DNA from: Streptomyces exfoliatus
Lineage (GTDB): Bacteria > Actinomycetota > Actinomycetes > Streptomycetales > Streptomycetaceae
Length of the DNA: 64,000 bases
Direction of reading: 5' to 3'
Assembly: GCF_000725545.1 (NCBI RefSeq)
Contig: NZ_JNZP01000008.1
Coordinates: 175,090 to 239,089, forward strand
Below are positions 26,507 to 33,953 of the stretch, piece after piece. Each line of letters begins with the position of its first letter. Position 1 is the first letter of the stretch. Both the position numbers and the translations under genes were made by a program. The notes under the pieces are model-generated. The model saw only the letters and a program-made list of their open reading frames with translations, ran no database searches and was not told where the DNA came from.

Positions 26507-27414
26507 GCCGGCTCACCCGCCCCGGCGTCCGGTCCCGGACCCTTGCGGATCCCGGTGAAGCCTCCGTGGATGGTGTTGCCGTGGATGTCGAGCAGGTCCC
26601 CGCCGACCTGGTACGTACGGTTCCCTCCACCGGTCCGGGGCGTTGGGCCGTCCCCCCGCGACGGCCCAACGCCGGTCCGAGCCCCCGTCGCCGGCACCCG
26701 CTCCCCCGCGGCCACCGGCCCCCTCTCCCCCTCCGGCACCGGTTCCCCCTCCGGTGCGCGCTCCCCCCGCGGCGCACACTCCCCCTCGGGGCCGACGAGC
26801 GGCGGCGCGGGCCTGCGCGGTACGTGGAACCAGGCGGCCTCGTCGGTCTCCTTGGACCGGATGCGGGCCCGGCGGTAGTGGTCCGGCTCGACGTACGGCC
26901 CGCCCTCGACGACCACGTTCGCGTACAGCCAGTCGGAGACCACGACCAGCAGGTCGACCCCGGGCGTCTCGTTCATGATCCGCTTGGCCATGGGGCTGTC
27001 GCAGAGCCGGGCGGCGAGGTCCACCGCCCGCCCGACGAGCCCGTGCTGGTCCTGGGCCACGAGCCCTGCGTTCATGCCGATCCGCAGCCTCAGCGGCCGG
27101 GCCCTGCCCTTGTTGTGGGCGCGCAGGCTCTCGTACAGGGTGTCGATCCACCGTCCGACCATGAGGCTCGGCGGCACGTCGGGGCGCAGCGCGGCGAGGA
27201 TGCCGTCCCCCCGGTCCTCCTGGTGGAAGGTGCCGGGCTCGACGCCGACGGAGCTGTACGCGTCGTCGAACGCGGCGTACAGCGCCGCGCGCTGGAGTCC
27301 CTTCTCGGCCATGTCCAGGGTCCCGGAGCCACAGATGTCGCCGAAGACGACGAACCGGTGGATGCCTCCCGCTACCCCGCCGCCCGCTTCCCCGTTCACT
27401 CCCGCACTGCTCAC
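26503..27414 (-). CDS. Class III nucleotide cyclase-like protein (Pycsar PycC-like)
   Basis: A 303-residue protein. Residues ~18-200 match a class III cyclase homology domain: first metal Asp in FVVFGDICGSG, a second in FHQEDRGDGILA, the LRLRIGMNAGLV strand, and GLVGRAVDLAARLCD in place of the usual NxAARL. This DRGDG form is common beside actinobacterial conflict genes; whether it makes cAMP, a cyclic pyrimidine or nothing is unknown. A Pro/Glu/Gly linker leads to the C-terminal motif DLLDIHGNTIHGGFTGI (residues 273-289). Start is taken as GTG 27414. It is the first gene of the operon, with a PycTM-like gene downstream. Confidence 0.65.
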   Translation of the reverse strand: MSSAGVNGEAGGGVAGGIHRFVVFGDICGSGTLDMAEKGLQRAALYAAFDDAYSSVGVEPGTFHQEDRGDGILAALRPDVPPSLMVGRWIDTLYESLRAHNKGRARPLRLRIGMNAGLVAQDQHGLVGRAVDLAARLCDSPMAKRIMNETPGVDLLVVVSDWLYANVVVEGGPYVEPDHYRRARIRSKETDEAAWFHVPRRPAPPLVGPEGECAPRGERAPEGEPVPEGERGPVAAGERVPATGARTGVGPSRGDGPTPRTGGGNRTYQVGGDLLDIHGNTIHGGFTGIRKGPGPDAGAGEPA

Positions 27415-27506
27415 TCTCGGACTCCCTGTGTGATGCCCCGGTGCCGTTGGTGCCGTGGTGGTGCGTGTCCAGACTGGCCGCGTTCCGCGACCGGCGATGT
27501 AGCCGT

Positions 27507-28232
27507 TTACACATCCGGCGGAGATTCATCCGCCGGGTTTCCGCCGGGGCGTGCGCGCCCCTCCGCGAGCAGCACCAGGACCCGCATGTCGAGGACGACG
27601 ACCGTGCGGTGCGCGGTGCGGACCACGTCCTGTTCCCGGAGCAGGCGCAGCGCCTTCGCGACCGCCTCCCGGGTGGCTCCGACGGCTGCCGCCAGGTCGT
27701 GCTGGGGCAGCGGCAGTTCGAGCACGGTCCCGGCGTCCCCCTGCCGTCCGGCGCGCTCGGCCAGTTCGACGAGGCGGGCCGCGAGGCGCTGGAGGACGGT
27801 CTCGGAGGCGAGTGCGCGGCGTTCGACGTCGGCGCTGCGCAGCCGGGTGGCGAGCTGGCGCATGACCAGCGAGGTGGCGTGCGGGCGGGCGGCGAGGAAG
27901 CGCCGGAACCGGTCACCGGAGACGGCCACCGCCTCGACCGTGCCGAGGGCGGTGACGCTGGCGCTGCGCGGGCGCCGGTCGACGGCGGCGAGGTCGCCGA
28001 CGACCTCGCCGGCGCCCCGGAGGGCGAGGATGAGCCGCGAACCGCGCTCGGTGCCGACGGAGACGACGGCCCATCCGGAGAGCAGCGCGAGGACGAAGGC
28101 GCTGGTGTCGCGTTCGCGGATCATCACCTCCCCGGGTTCGTAGACGCGCCGGGCGCCCTCGGCGAGCAGGGACCGCCGGTCGGCCGCCGGGAGGGCATGG
28201 AGGAAGGAGCGGTCCTGGCCGAAGAGACTCAC
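27507..28232 (-). CDS. Crp/Fnr-family transcriptional regulator
   Basis: A 241-residue protein: a cyclic-nucleotide-binding beta-barrel (EPGEVMIRERDTSAFVLALL; GAGEVVGDLAAVDRRPRSAS), a dimerisation helix (LVMRQLATRLRSADVERRAL), then a Crp-type winged helix (LPQHDLAAAVGATREAVAKAL). The start GTG 28232 (MSLFGQDRSFL) fits family length; the frame is open further upstream but that part is Arg-rich and not family-like. It ends 92 bp before the cyclase gene on the same strand. Control of, or response to, a cyclic nucleotide made by the cyclase is an attractive but unproven link. Confidence 0.85.
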   Translation of the reverse strand: MSLFGQDRSFLHALPAADRRSLLAEGARRVYEPGEVMIRERDTSAFVLALLSGWAVVSVGTERGSRLILALRGAGEVVGDLAAVDRRPRSASVTALGTVEAVAVSGDRFRRFLAARPHATSLVMRQLATRLRSADVERRALASETVLQRLAARLVELAERAGRQGDAGTVLELPLPQHDLAAAVGATREAVAKALRLLREQDVVRTAHRTVVVLDMRVLVLLAEGRARPGGNPADESPPDV

Positions 28233-28511
28233 CGACCGCTCACCCCCGTACCGTCCTCGGGCCCTCCGGGAAGACCGCCCACCGGTGCCCGACCGGCGCG
28301 TTCGCGTGCCTGTTCTCACCTCATGTGGCTCACTGGGTCCCGCAGTTGACGCTCTGTCACGTCGCGGGGTGAAGAACGCTAGAGGGTGCGGAAGAAACGC
28401 GTCAACGAGCACGGGGGGCGCAGGGGAGCGCCGTACTCGGCACCCCTGCGCCCCCCGTCGGATCTCGTCGGATCTCGTCGGTCTCTCGTCGATCAGGCCG
28501 GGCTCACGGCG
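28233..28511. other. Gap between the Crp/Fnr gene and pnkp
   Basis: This 279-bp stretch has no supported gene. It should hold the promoter of the Crp/Fnr gene and includes TTGACGC near 28347-28353 on the plus strand. At its pnkp side it holds the hairpin terminator at 28411-28458 and a short TCGGATCTCG-type direct repeat at 28458-28490. Confidence 0.6.
28411..28458 (-). terminator. Strong hairpin terminator of the hen1-pnkp operon
   Basis: A perfect 16-bp inverted repeat, ACGGGGGGCGCAGGGG (28411-28426) and its complement (28443-28458), with a loop that can itself pair (GCCG/CGGC). It lies ~54 bp past the pnkp stop. No T-run follows, as is usual for Streptomyces terminators. Confidence 0.8.
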
Positions 28512-31040
28512 TCAGAGCCTCGGGTCCACCGGCTCCGACTCCAGGGCCAGGACCGCGAAGACGGCCTCGTGGACCCGCCAGAGCGGCTCCCCTTCCGCGA
28601 GCCGGTCGAGCGCCTCCAGGCCAAGCGCGTACTCGCGCAGCGCCAGGGAGCGCTTGTGGCCGAGGAACCGCTGCCGCAGCCGCTCCAGGTTCTCCGGCCG
28701 GGTGTACTCGGGGCCGTAGATGATCCGGAGGTACTCCCTGCCCCGCACCTTCACGCCCGGCTGGACGAGCCTGCCCTTGGGGTCGCGGACCAGCGCGGCC
28801 AGCGGCTTGACGACCATGCCCTCACCGCCCGCGCCGGTCATTTCCAGCCACCAGTCGACGCCTGCGCGGACCGACGCCTCGTCGCCGGTGTCGACGACGA
28901 GCCGACGGGTGACCTGGAGCAGCCCGGTCGGATCGTGCTCCACGAGCCGGTCGAGCCAGGCCAGCTGCTCGTCGTGGGGTACGGCGGCGAGCGAGCGCCC
29001 GGTCGCCGCGAGCAGCTGGAAGGGGGCGAACCGTACGCCCTCCAGGCCCTCGGTCGGCCAGCAGTACCTGCGGTACGCCTCGGTGAACGCGGCCGCGTCC
29101 GCCGCCCGTTCCCGCTGCTTGGCGAGCAGCCCGTCGATCCCGTCGACCCCGCGTGCCGCCGCCCGTTCGAGGGCGGCGACGGCGCCGGGGAAGACGGCTC
29201 CCGAGGCCGCGCCGACCGCCGCGTACTGGTGGCGGAGCAGTCCGGCCGACTTGAGCGACCACGGCATCAGCTCGCCGTCGAGCAGCAGCCAGTCCGCGCC
29301 GAACTCGTCCCAGAGCCCGGCGGCTCCGATCGCGGTCCGCAGCCGGCCGAGGACCTCCTCGGTGACGGGCGGGTCGTCGAAGAAGGGCCGCCCGGTGCGG
29401 GTGTGCAGCGCACCGGTCACCCCGTCGACGCCGAAGTGCTCGCGGGCGGCCCCGGCGTCCCGGCAGACCAGGGCAACGGCCCGGGAGCCCATGTGCTTCT
29501 CCTCGCACACGACCCGCTCGACCCCGTCCGCCCGGTACTGGGCGAAGGCCTCGGCCGGGTGCTCCAGGTAGCCCTCCTCCTGCGAGGTGGCGGTCGGCGC
29601 CATGGTCGGCGGCAGGTAGGTGAGCAGCCGGGGATCGACCGCGAACCGGCTCATCACCTCGAGAGCCGCCGCCGCGTTCTCCTCCCGCACGGCGACGTTG
29701 CCGTGCTGCCGGGTCTCCACGATCCGCCGGCCGTGCACGTCGGCCAGGTCCAGGGGACGTCCCTGGTGCCCGCCGGGCGCCTCGGTCGCGAGCGGCCGGG
29801 CAGGCTCGTACCAGACGCGCTCGGCCGGGACGTCGACGAGTTCGCGCTCCGGCCAGCGCAGCGCGGTCATCTTCCCGCCGAATACGGCTCCGGTGTCGAG
29901 GCAGATGGTGTTGTTGATCCAGGAGGTGTTCGGCACGGGCGTGTGCCCGTACACGACGGTGGCCCGCCCCCGGTACTCCTCGGCCCACGGGTAGCGCACC
30001 GGCAGCCCGAACTCGTCGGTCTCCCCGGTGGTGTCCCCGTAGAGGGCGTGCGAGCGCACCCGCCCGGAGGTCCGGCCGTGGTACTTCTCCGGCAGCCCCG
30101 CGTGGCAGACGACGAGGTCGCCGCCGTCGAGGACGTAGTGGCTGACGAGTCCTTCGATGAACCGTCCGACCTCCGCCCGGAACTCCTCGCTCTCGCGCCC
30201 CAGCTGCTCGATCGTCTCGGCCAGGCCGTGCGTCTCCTGCACCTTGCGGCCCTTGAGCCAGCGGCCGAGCTTGTTCTCGTGGTTGCCGGGGACGCACAGC
30301 GCGTCGCCCGCGGCGACCATCGCCATCACCCGGCGCAGCACGCCGGGCGAGTCGGGGCCCCGGTCGACGAGGTCACCGACGAAGACCGCCGTACGCCCCT
30401 CCGGGTGGTGGCCGTCGACGTAGCCGAGCTTCGCGAGCAGGGTCTCCAGCTCCGAGCGGCAGCCGTGGATGTCACCGATGACGTCGAAGGGGCCGGTGAG
30501 GTGACGCAGGTCGTTGAAGCGGCGCTCCAGGACGACTTCGGCGTCCTCGACCTCCTCGACGGACCGCAGCACGTGCACCTTGCGGAACCCCTCGCGCTCC
30601 AGGCCCCGCAGCGAACGGCGCAGCTCGCGGCGGTGACGCTGGATGACGTGCGCGGGCATGTCCGCGCGGTCCGGGCGGGCGGCGTTCCGGCTGCGGCACA
30701 CGTCCTCGGGCAGGTCGAGGACGATCGCGATGGGCAGCACGTCGTGGGACCTGGCCAGCTGGACGAGCTGCCGCCGGGCCTCCTGCTGCACGTTGGTGGC
30801 GTCGACGACGGCGAGGCGTCCGGCCGCGAGGCGCTTGCCGACGATGTAGTGGAGGACGTCGAAGGCGTCCCGGCTCGCGGACTGGTCGTTCTCGTCGTCG
30901 GCGACGAGCCCCCGGCAGAAGTCGGAGGAGACGATCTCGGTCGGCTTGAAGTGGCGCCGGGCGAAGGTGGACTTGCCGGAGCCGGTGGCACCGACGAGCA
31001 CCACGAGGGACAGGTCGGTGACGGGCAGGGTACGGGTCAT
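28512..31040 (-). CDS. pnkp: Polynucleotide kinase-phosphatase of RNA repair (Pnkp)
   Basis: An 842-residue three-module enzyme. The N-terminal kinase has Walker A GATGSGKSTFARRHF. The central binuclear phosphoesterase has GDIHGC, GDLVDRGPDS, GNHE and GHTPVP motifs. The C-terminal adenylyltransferase/ligase module has the nucleotidyl lysine in EEKHMGSRAVAL and LDGELMPWS. It heals and, with Hen1, seals RNA broken by ribotoxins: kinase for 5'-OH, phosphatase for 2',3'-cyclic phosphate, ligase adenylation. Its ATG overlaps the hen1 stop (ATGA), confirming the pair. Length is that of the family. Low-complexity upstream sequence in the same frame is the hen1 repeat read in another frame and is not included. 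Confidence 0.95.
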   Translation of the reverse strand: MTRTLPVTDLSLVVLVGATGSGKSTFARRHFKPTEIVSSDFCRGLVADDENDQSASRDAFDVLHYIVGKRLAAGRLAVVDATNVQQEARRQLVQLARSHDVLPIAIVLDLPEDVCRSRNAARPDRADMPAHVIQRHRRELRRSLRGLEREGFRKVHVLRSVEEVEDAEVVLERRFNDLRHLTGPFDVIGDIHGCRSELETLLAKLGYVDGHHPEGRTAVFVGDLVDRGPDSPGVLRRVMAMVAAGDALCVPGNHENKLGRWLKGRKVQETHGLAETIEQLGRESEEFRAEVGRFIEGLVSHYVLDGGDLVVCHAGLPEKYHGRTSGRVRSHALYGDTTGETDEFGLPVRYPWAEEYRGRATVVYGHTPVPNTSWINNTICLDTGAVFGGKMTALRWPERELVDVPAERVWYEPARPLATEAPGGHQGRPLDLADVHGRRIVETRQHGNVAVREENAAAALEVMSRFAVDPRLLTYLPPTMAPTATSQEEGYLEHPAEAFAQYRADGVERVVCEEKHMGSRAVALVCRDAGAAREHFGVDGVTGALHTRTGRPFFDDPPVTEEVLGRLRTAIGAAGLWDEFGADWLLLDGELMPWSLKSAGLLRHQYAAVGAASGAVFPGAVAALERAAARGVDGIDGLLAKQRERAADAAAFTEAYRRYCWPTEGLEGVRFAPFQLLAATGRSLAAVPHDEQLAWLDRLVEHDPTGLLQVTRRLVVDTGDEASVRAGVDWWLEMTGAGGEGMVVKPLAALVRDPKGRLVQPGVKVRGREYLRIIYGPEYTRPENLERLRQRFLGHKRSLALREYALGLEALDRLAEGEPLWRVHEAVFAVLALESEPVDPRL

Positions 31041-32638
31041 GCCGCGACCTCCTTCAGGGTCTCGTCGGTACGGGTGACGCCGGTGGTCTCGTCGGTACGG
31101 GTGGCGCCGGTGGTCTCGTCGGTACGGGTGACGCCGGTGGTTTCGCCGGTGGTCTCGCCGGCGGGCTTGCTCGTGCGGGCGTCGCCGGTGCGGGTCTCGT
31201 CGGTGCGGGTGAAGACGGCCATCTGGGTGGGCGGTCCGACCTCGGGGTCGTCGGGGCCGACGGGCGTGAACCCGACGCCGTACCCGTACCGCTCGGCCAC
31301 CGACGCGGCCCAGCTCCGGAACTCCTCGCGCGTCCACTCGAAGCGGTGGTCGCTGTGCCGGACGTGCCCGGCGGGGAGCGTGTCCCAGCGGACGTTGTAC
31401 TCGACGTTCGGCGTGGTCACGAGGACCGTACGCGGCCGGGCCGAGCCGAACACCGCGTACTCCAGGGCCGGCAGCCTCGGCAGGTCGAGGTGCTCGATCA
31501 CCTCGCTGAGCACGGCCGCGTCGTAGCCGGTCAGCCGCTTGTCGGTGTACGCGAGCGAGCCCTGCAGCAGCTTCACACGGGCCGCCTGCCGCTCCCCCAT
31601 CCGGTCGAGCCGCAGCCGGCGGGCGGCGACGGTCAGGGCGCGGACGGACACGTCGACACCGACGATCTCCGTGAAGCGGACGTCCTTGAGCAGGGCCTGC
31701 ACCAGCTGCCCCTGACCGCAGCCCAGGTCGAGGACCCGGCTCGCCTCCGCCGTGGTCAGGGCGGCGAGGATCGCCTCCCGCCGCTGTTCGGCGAGCGGCA
31801 CCGGCCGCTCCTCGGTGTCGGTCGACTCGTCGACGGCGTTGTCGACGTCGTCGACGTCCAGACCCTCTGCCTCGGCGAGCCGCACCAGTTCGAGCCGCTC
31901 CGTCGCCTCGCGGGCCAGGCCCCAGCGGCGGGAGAGGTAGCGTGCCGTGATCAGCTTCCGCTCGGGGTGGCCGGCGAGCCAGCCGTCACCGGCGCGCAGC
32001 AGCTTGTCGACCTCGTCGGGCGCGACCCAGTAGTGCTTGGCGTCGTCGAGGACCGGCAGCAGGACGTACAGGTGGTTGAGGGCGTCCGCGAGCCGCAGCT
32101 CGCCCTCCAGGACCAGCCGCACGTAGCGGGAGTCGCCCCACGCGGGGAAGTCCGTGTCCAGGGCCACCGGCTCGACGTCCACCGTGTCCCAGCCCAGCGG
32201 GCCGAACAGCGCGCGCACCAGGTCCGCGCCGCCCCTCGCGGGCAGCGCGGGGACCTCGACGCGCAGCGGCAGCGGCGCGGCGGCCCGCTCGGGCATCGCC
32301 TGGCACACTCCGTGCAGCGCCGTCTTGAATACCTTGGCGAGCGCGACGGCGAGCAGCGAGGACGCCGCGTAGGGCCGGTCGTTGACGTACTGCGCGAGCG
32401 CGGAGTCCGGGGCGCCGCCCCGGCCCTTGCCCTTGCCGCGGCGCACCAGCGCCACGGGGTCCACCTCCAGGAGAAGTGCCGCCGTGCACCGCTCGGCGCT
32501 CGCCTCTGGGTAGAGGACGTGCGCCGTGCCGTGGGAAGTCGAGAACGTCTGCGCCCGCTCGGGATGCTTGTGCAGCAGAAAGCCGAGATCGGTCGCGGGA
32601 CGCTCCTGGTTGCCGGTCGTACTGATCGTCAGGAACAC
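31037..32638 (-). CDS. hen1: RNA 3'-terminal ribose 2'-O-methyltransferase Hen1
   Basis: A 533-residue protein. The bacterial Hen1 N-terminal region (VFLTISTTGNQERPATDLGF) is followed by a methyltransferase domain near residues 285-470: SAM site VLDLGCGQGQLVQALL, metal-site segment SEVIEHLDLPR, and TTPNVEYNVRWD. It methylates the 2'-OH at a broken RNA end so that the ligated product resists renewed cleavage, acting with Pnkp. The GTG at 32638 is chosen because it begins the conserved family N-terminus; upstream codons are not family-like. The C-terminus carries a lineage-specific Thr-rich repeat (31058-31152). Confidence 0.93.
   Translation of the reverse strand: MFLTISTTGNQERPATDLGFLLHKHPERAQTFSTSHGTAHVLYPEASAERCTAALLLEVDPVALVRRGKGKGRGGAPDSALAQYVNDRPYAASSLLAVALAKVFKTALHGVCQAMPERAAAPLPLRVEVPALPARGGADLVRALFGPLGWDTVDVEPVALDTDFPAWGDSRYVRLVLEGELRLADALNHLYVLLPVLDDAKHYWVAPDEVDKLLRAGDGWLAGHPERKLITARYLSRRWGLAREATERLELVRLAEAEGLDVDDVDNAVDESTDTEERPVPLAEQRREAILAALTTAEASRVLDLGCGQGQLVQALLKDVRFTEIVGVDVSVRALTVAARRLRLDRMGERQAARVKLLQGSLAYTDKRLTGYDAAVLSEVIEHLDLPRLPALEYAVFGSARPRTVLVTTPNVEYNVRWDTLPAGHVRHSDHRFEWTREEFRSWAASVAERYGYGVGFTPVGPDDPEVGPPTQMAVFTRTDETRTGDARTSKPAGETTGETTGVTRTDETTGATRTDETTGVTRTDETLKEVAA
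31058..31152. repeat. 27-bp tandem repeat at the 3' end of hen1
   Basis: About three and a half copies of a 27-bp unit (GTCTCGTCGGTACGGGTGAC plus GCCGGTG) lie in frame with hen1 and encode TDETTGVTR-type nonapeptides. Copies are almost identical, so the array is recent or prone to length change. Confidence 0.85.
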
Positions 32639-32699
32639 CCGTCCGAGTATGGTTCCCCTCTCACCGTCCCCACCAGGCATTTTCGGGCGGCGGGCCCGG

Positions 32700-33902
32700 T
32701 CATGTCGTGTAGTCGGCGTTGACGCGGACGTAGCCGGCGGACAGGTCGCAACCGTAGACCGTGGCCTCGGCCTCCCCGATGCCGAGCGTGATGACGATGT
32801 CGACCTCGTCCCGGCGCATGATGTCGGCGAGTGCGTCGAGGGTGTCGGCTCCGGGCTCTTCCGGGTACACCTCGACGTCGCCGAACCGCACGGTCACCTT
32901 GTCCGGCGCGATGTCGGTGTCGTCGGTGTTCTTGCCGACGGCCATCAGTACGCGGCCCCAGTTGGGATCGGCGCCGTGGACGGCGGTCTTGACCAGAGGG
33001 GAGTTCACCACGCTCTTGGCGATGCGCTTGGCCTGTGCGTGGTCGCCGGCCTGGGCGACGGTGACGCGCAGGAGCTTGGTGGCGCCTTCGCCGTCACCGG
33101 CCAGCTGCAGGGTGAGGTCCAGGCAGAGGTCGGCGAGGGCGTCGGCGAACTCGGTCGGATCGACCGGTCCCGCGGCGCCGTTGGCGATGATCGCCACCGT
33201 GTCGGAGGTGGAGGTGTCGGTGTCGACGCTCAGGCAGTTGAACGTGCGGTCCACCGCCGCCCGCAAGGCGCCGTCCAGGTCGGCCGCGGACACGTCCGCG
33301 TCGGTGAACAGGTAGGACAGCATCGTGGCCATGTTCGGCTCCAGCATGCCGACGCCCTTGGCGACGCCCACGACGCGGGCCTGCCCGACGGTTCGTACGG
33401 CGGTCTTCGGGCGGGTGTCGGTGGTCATCATCGCCCGCGCCACGTCCAGCGGCCCCGCCACGAACGCCGCGAGGCCGCCGCCGGCCGCCTCGTCGAAGTG
33501 CGCGCGGATGGTGTCCATCGGCAGCGGGCGTCCGATGACGCCGGTGGAGCCGATGAGCACCTCACCCTCCGGGATGCCCAGCATCCCGGCGACGCGGCGG
33601 ACGACCTCGGCGGCGTTCTCCTCGCCGCGGCGGCCGGTGGCGACGTTCGCGTTCTGGGCGAGTGTCGTCACGGCCCGCAGGTTCCGTCCGGCGGCGTGCG
33701 CGCGGCTGAGGACGACGGCCGGACCCGCGAAGAGGCTCTGGGTGAACACCGCCGCGCTGACGGCCGGCCGGTCCGACGCGACGACGGAGATGTCGTCGCC
33801 GTGGGCGCGCAGACCGCCGTTCCCCGTGTAGGCGCGAAAGCCGGTCGGCCACGTCAGGGAGTCGGAGTCCCCAGCGCTCTCGAATGCATGATCATGCGTC
33901 AT
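32700..33902 (-). CDS. argJ: Glutamate N-acetyltransferase / ornithine acetyltransferase (ArgJ family)
   Basis: A 400-residue Ntn-fold ArgJ protein. The self-cleavage site MATMLSYLFTDADV gives the alpha and beta subunits with the Thr as nucleophile; other signatures are FNCLSVDTDTSTSDT and GADPNWGRVLMAVG. It recycles the acetyl group from N-acetylornithine to glutamate. It stands alone rather than in an argCJBD operon, so it may be a second copy or serve a special pathway. The start at ATG 33902 lies inside a double ARG-box-like sequence and lacks a ribosome-binding site. No other ATG or GTG precedes the conserved start region, so leaderless translation or a misplaced start is possible. Confidence 0.9.
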   Translation of the reverse strand: MTHDHAFESAGDSDSLTWPTGFRAYTGNGGLRAHGDDISVVASDRPAVSAAVFTQSLFAGPAVVLSRAHAAGRNLRAVTTLAQNANVATGRRGEENAAEVVRRVAGMLGIPEGEVLIGSTGVIGRPLPMDTIRAHFDEAAGGGLAAFVAGPLDVARAMMTTDTRPKTAVRTVGQARVVGVAKGVGMLEPNMATMLSYLFTDADVSAADLDGALRAAVDRTFNCLSVDTDTSTSDTVAIIANGAAGPVDPTEFADALADLCLDLTLQLAGDGEGATKLLRVTVAQAGDHAQAKRIAKSVVNSPLVKTAVHGADPNWGRVLMAVGKNTDDTDIAPDKVTVRFGDVEVYPEEPGADTLDALADIMRRDEVDIVITLGIGEAEATVYGCDLSAGYVRVNADYTT

Positions 33903-33920
33903 GTTGCATATATTTACATG
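33884..33920. promoter_or_regulatory. Double ARG-box-like operator overlapping the argJ start
   Basis: CATGTAAATATATGCAAC on the minus strand (within 33900-33920) agrees well with the ArgR consensus CATGAATAAAAATKCAAK (13 of 18 by eye). An adjacent ATGCATGATCATGCG (33884-33898) contains a perfect 12-bp palindrome, and ARG boxes normally come in pairs. The AT-rich island in GC-rich DNA and the arginine gene it covers support ArgR control. Confidence 0.65.
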
Positions 33921-33953
33921 TCAAGGATCCGCTGTCCATGGGGTTCCGGCGAC

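Noticed and set aside
31058..31152. Possible CRISPR-like repeats.
   Set aside because: In-frame coding tandem repeat without spacers.
31041..31337. N-terminal extension of Pnkp with His/Arg repeats.
   Set aside because: It is the hen1 repeat region read out of frame; the coupled ATG at 31040 precedes the Walker A motif at the expected distance.
28386..31526. A 1046-codon plus-strand frame.
   Set aside because: It is antisense to pnkp and hen1, whose catalytic motifs are all present on the minus strand.
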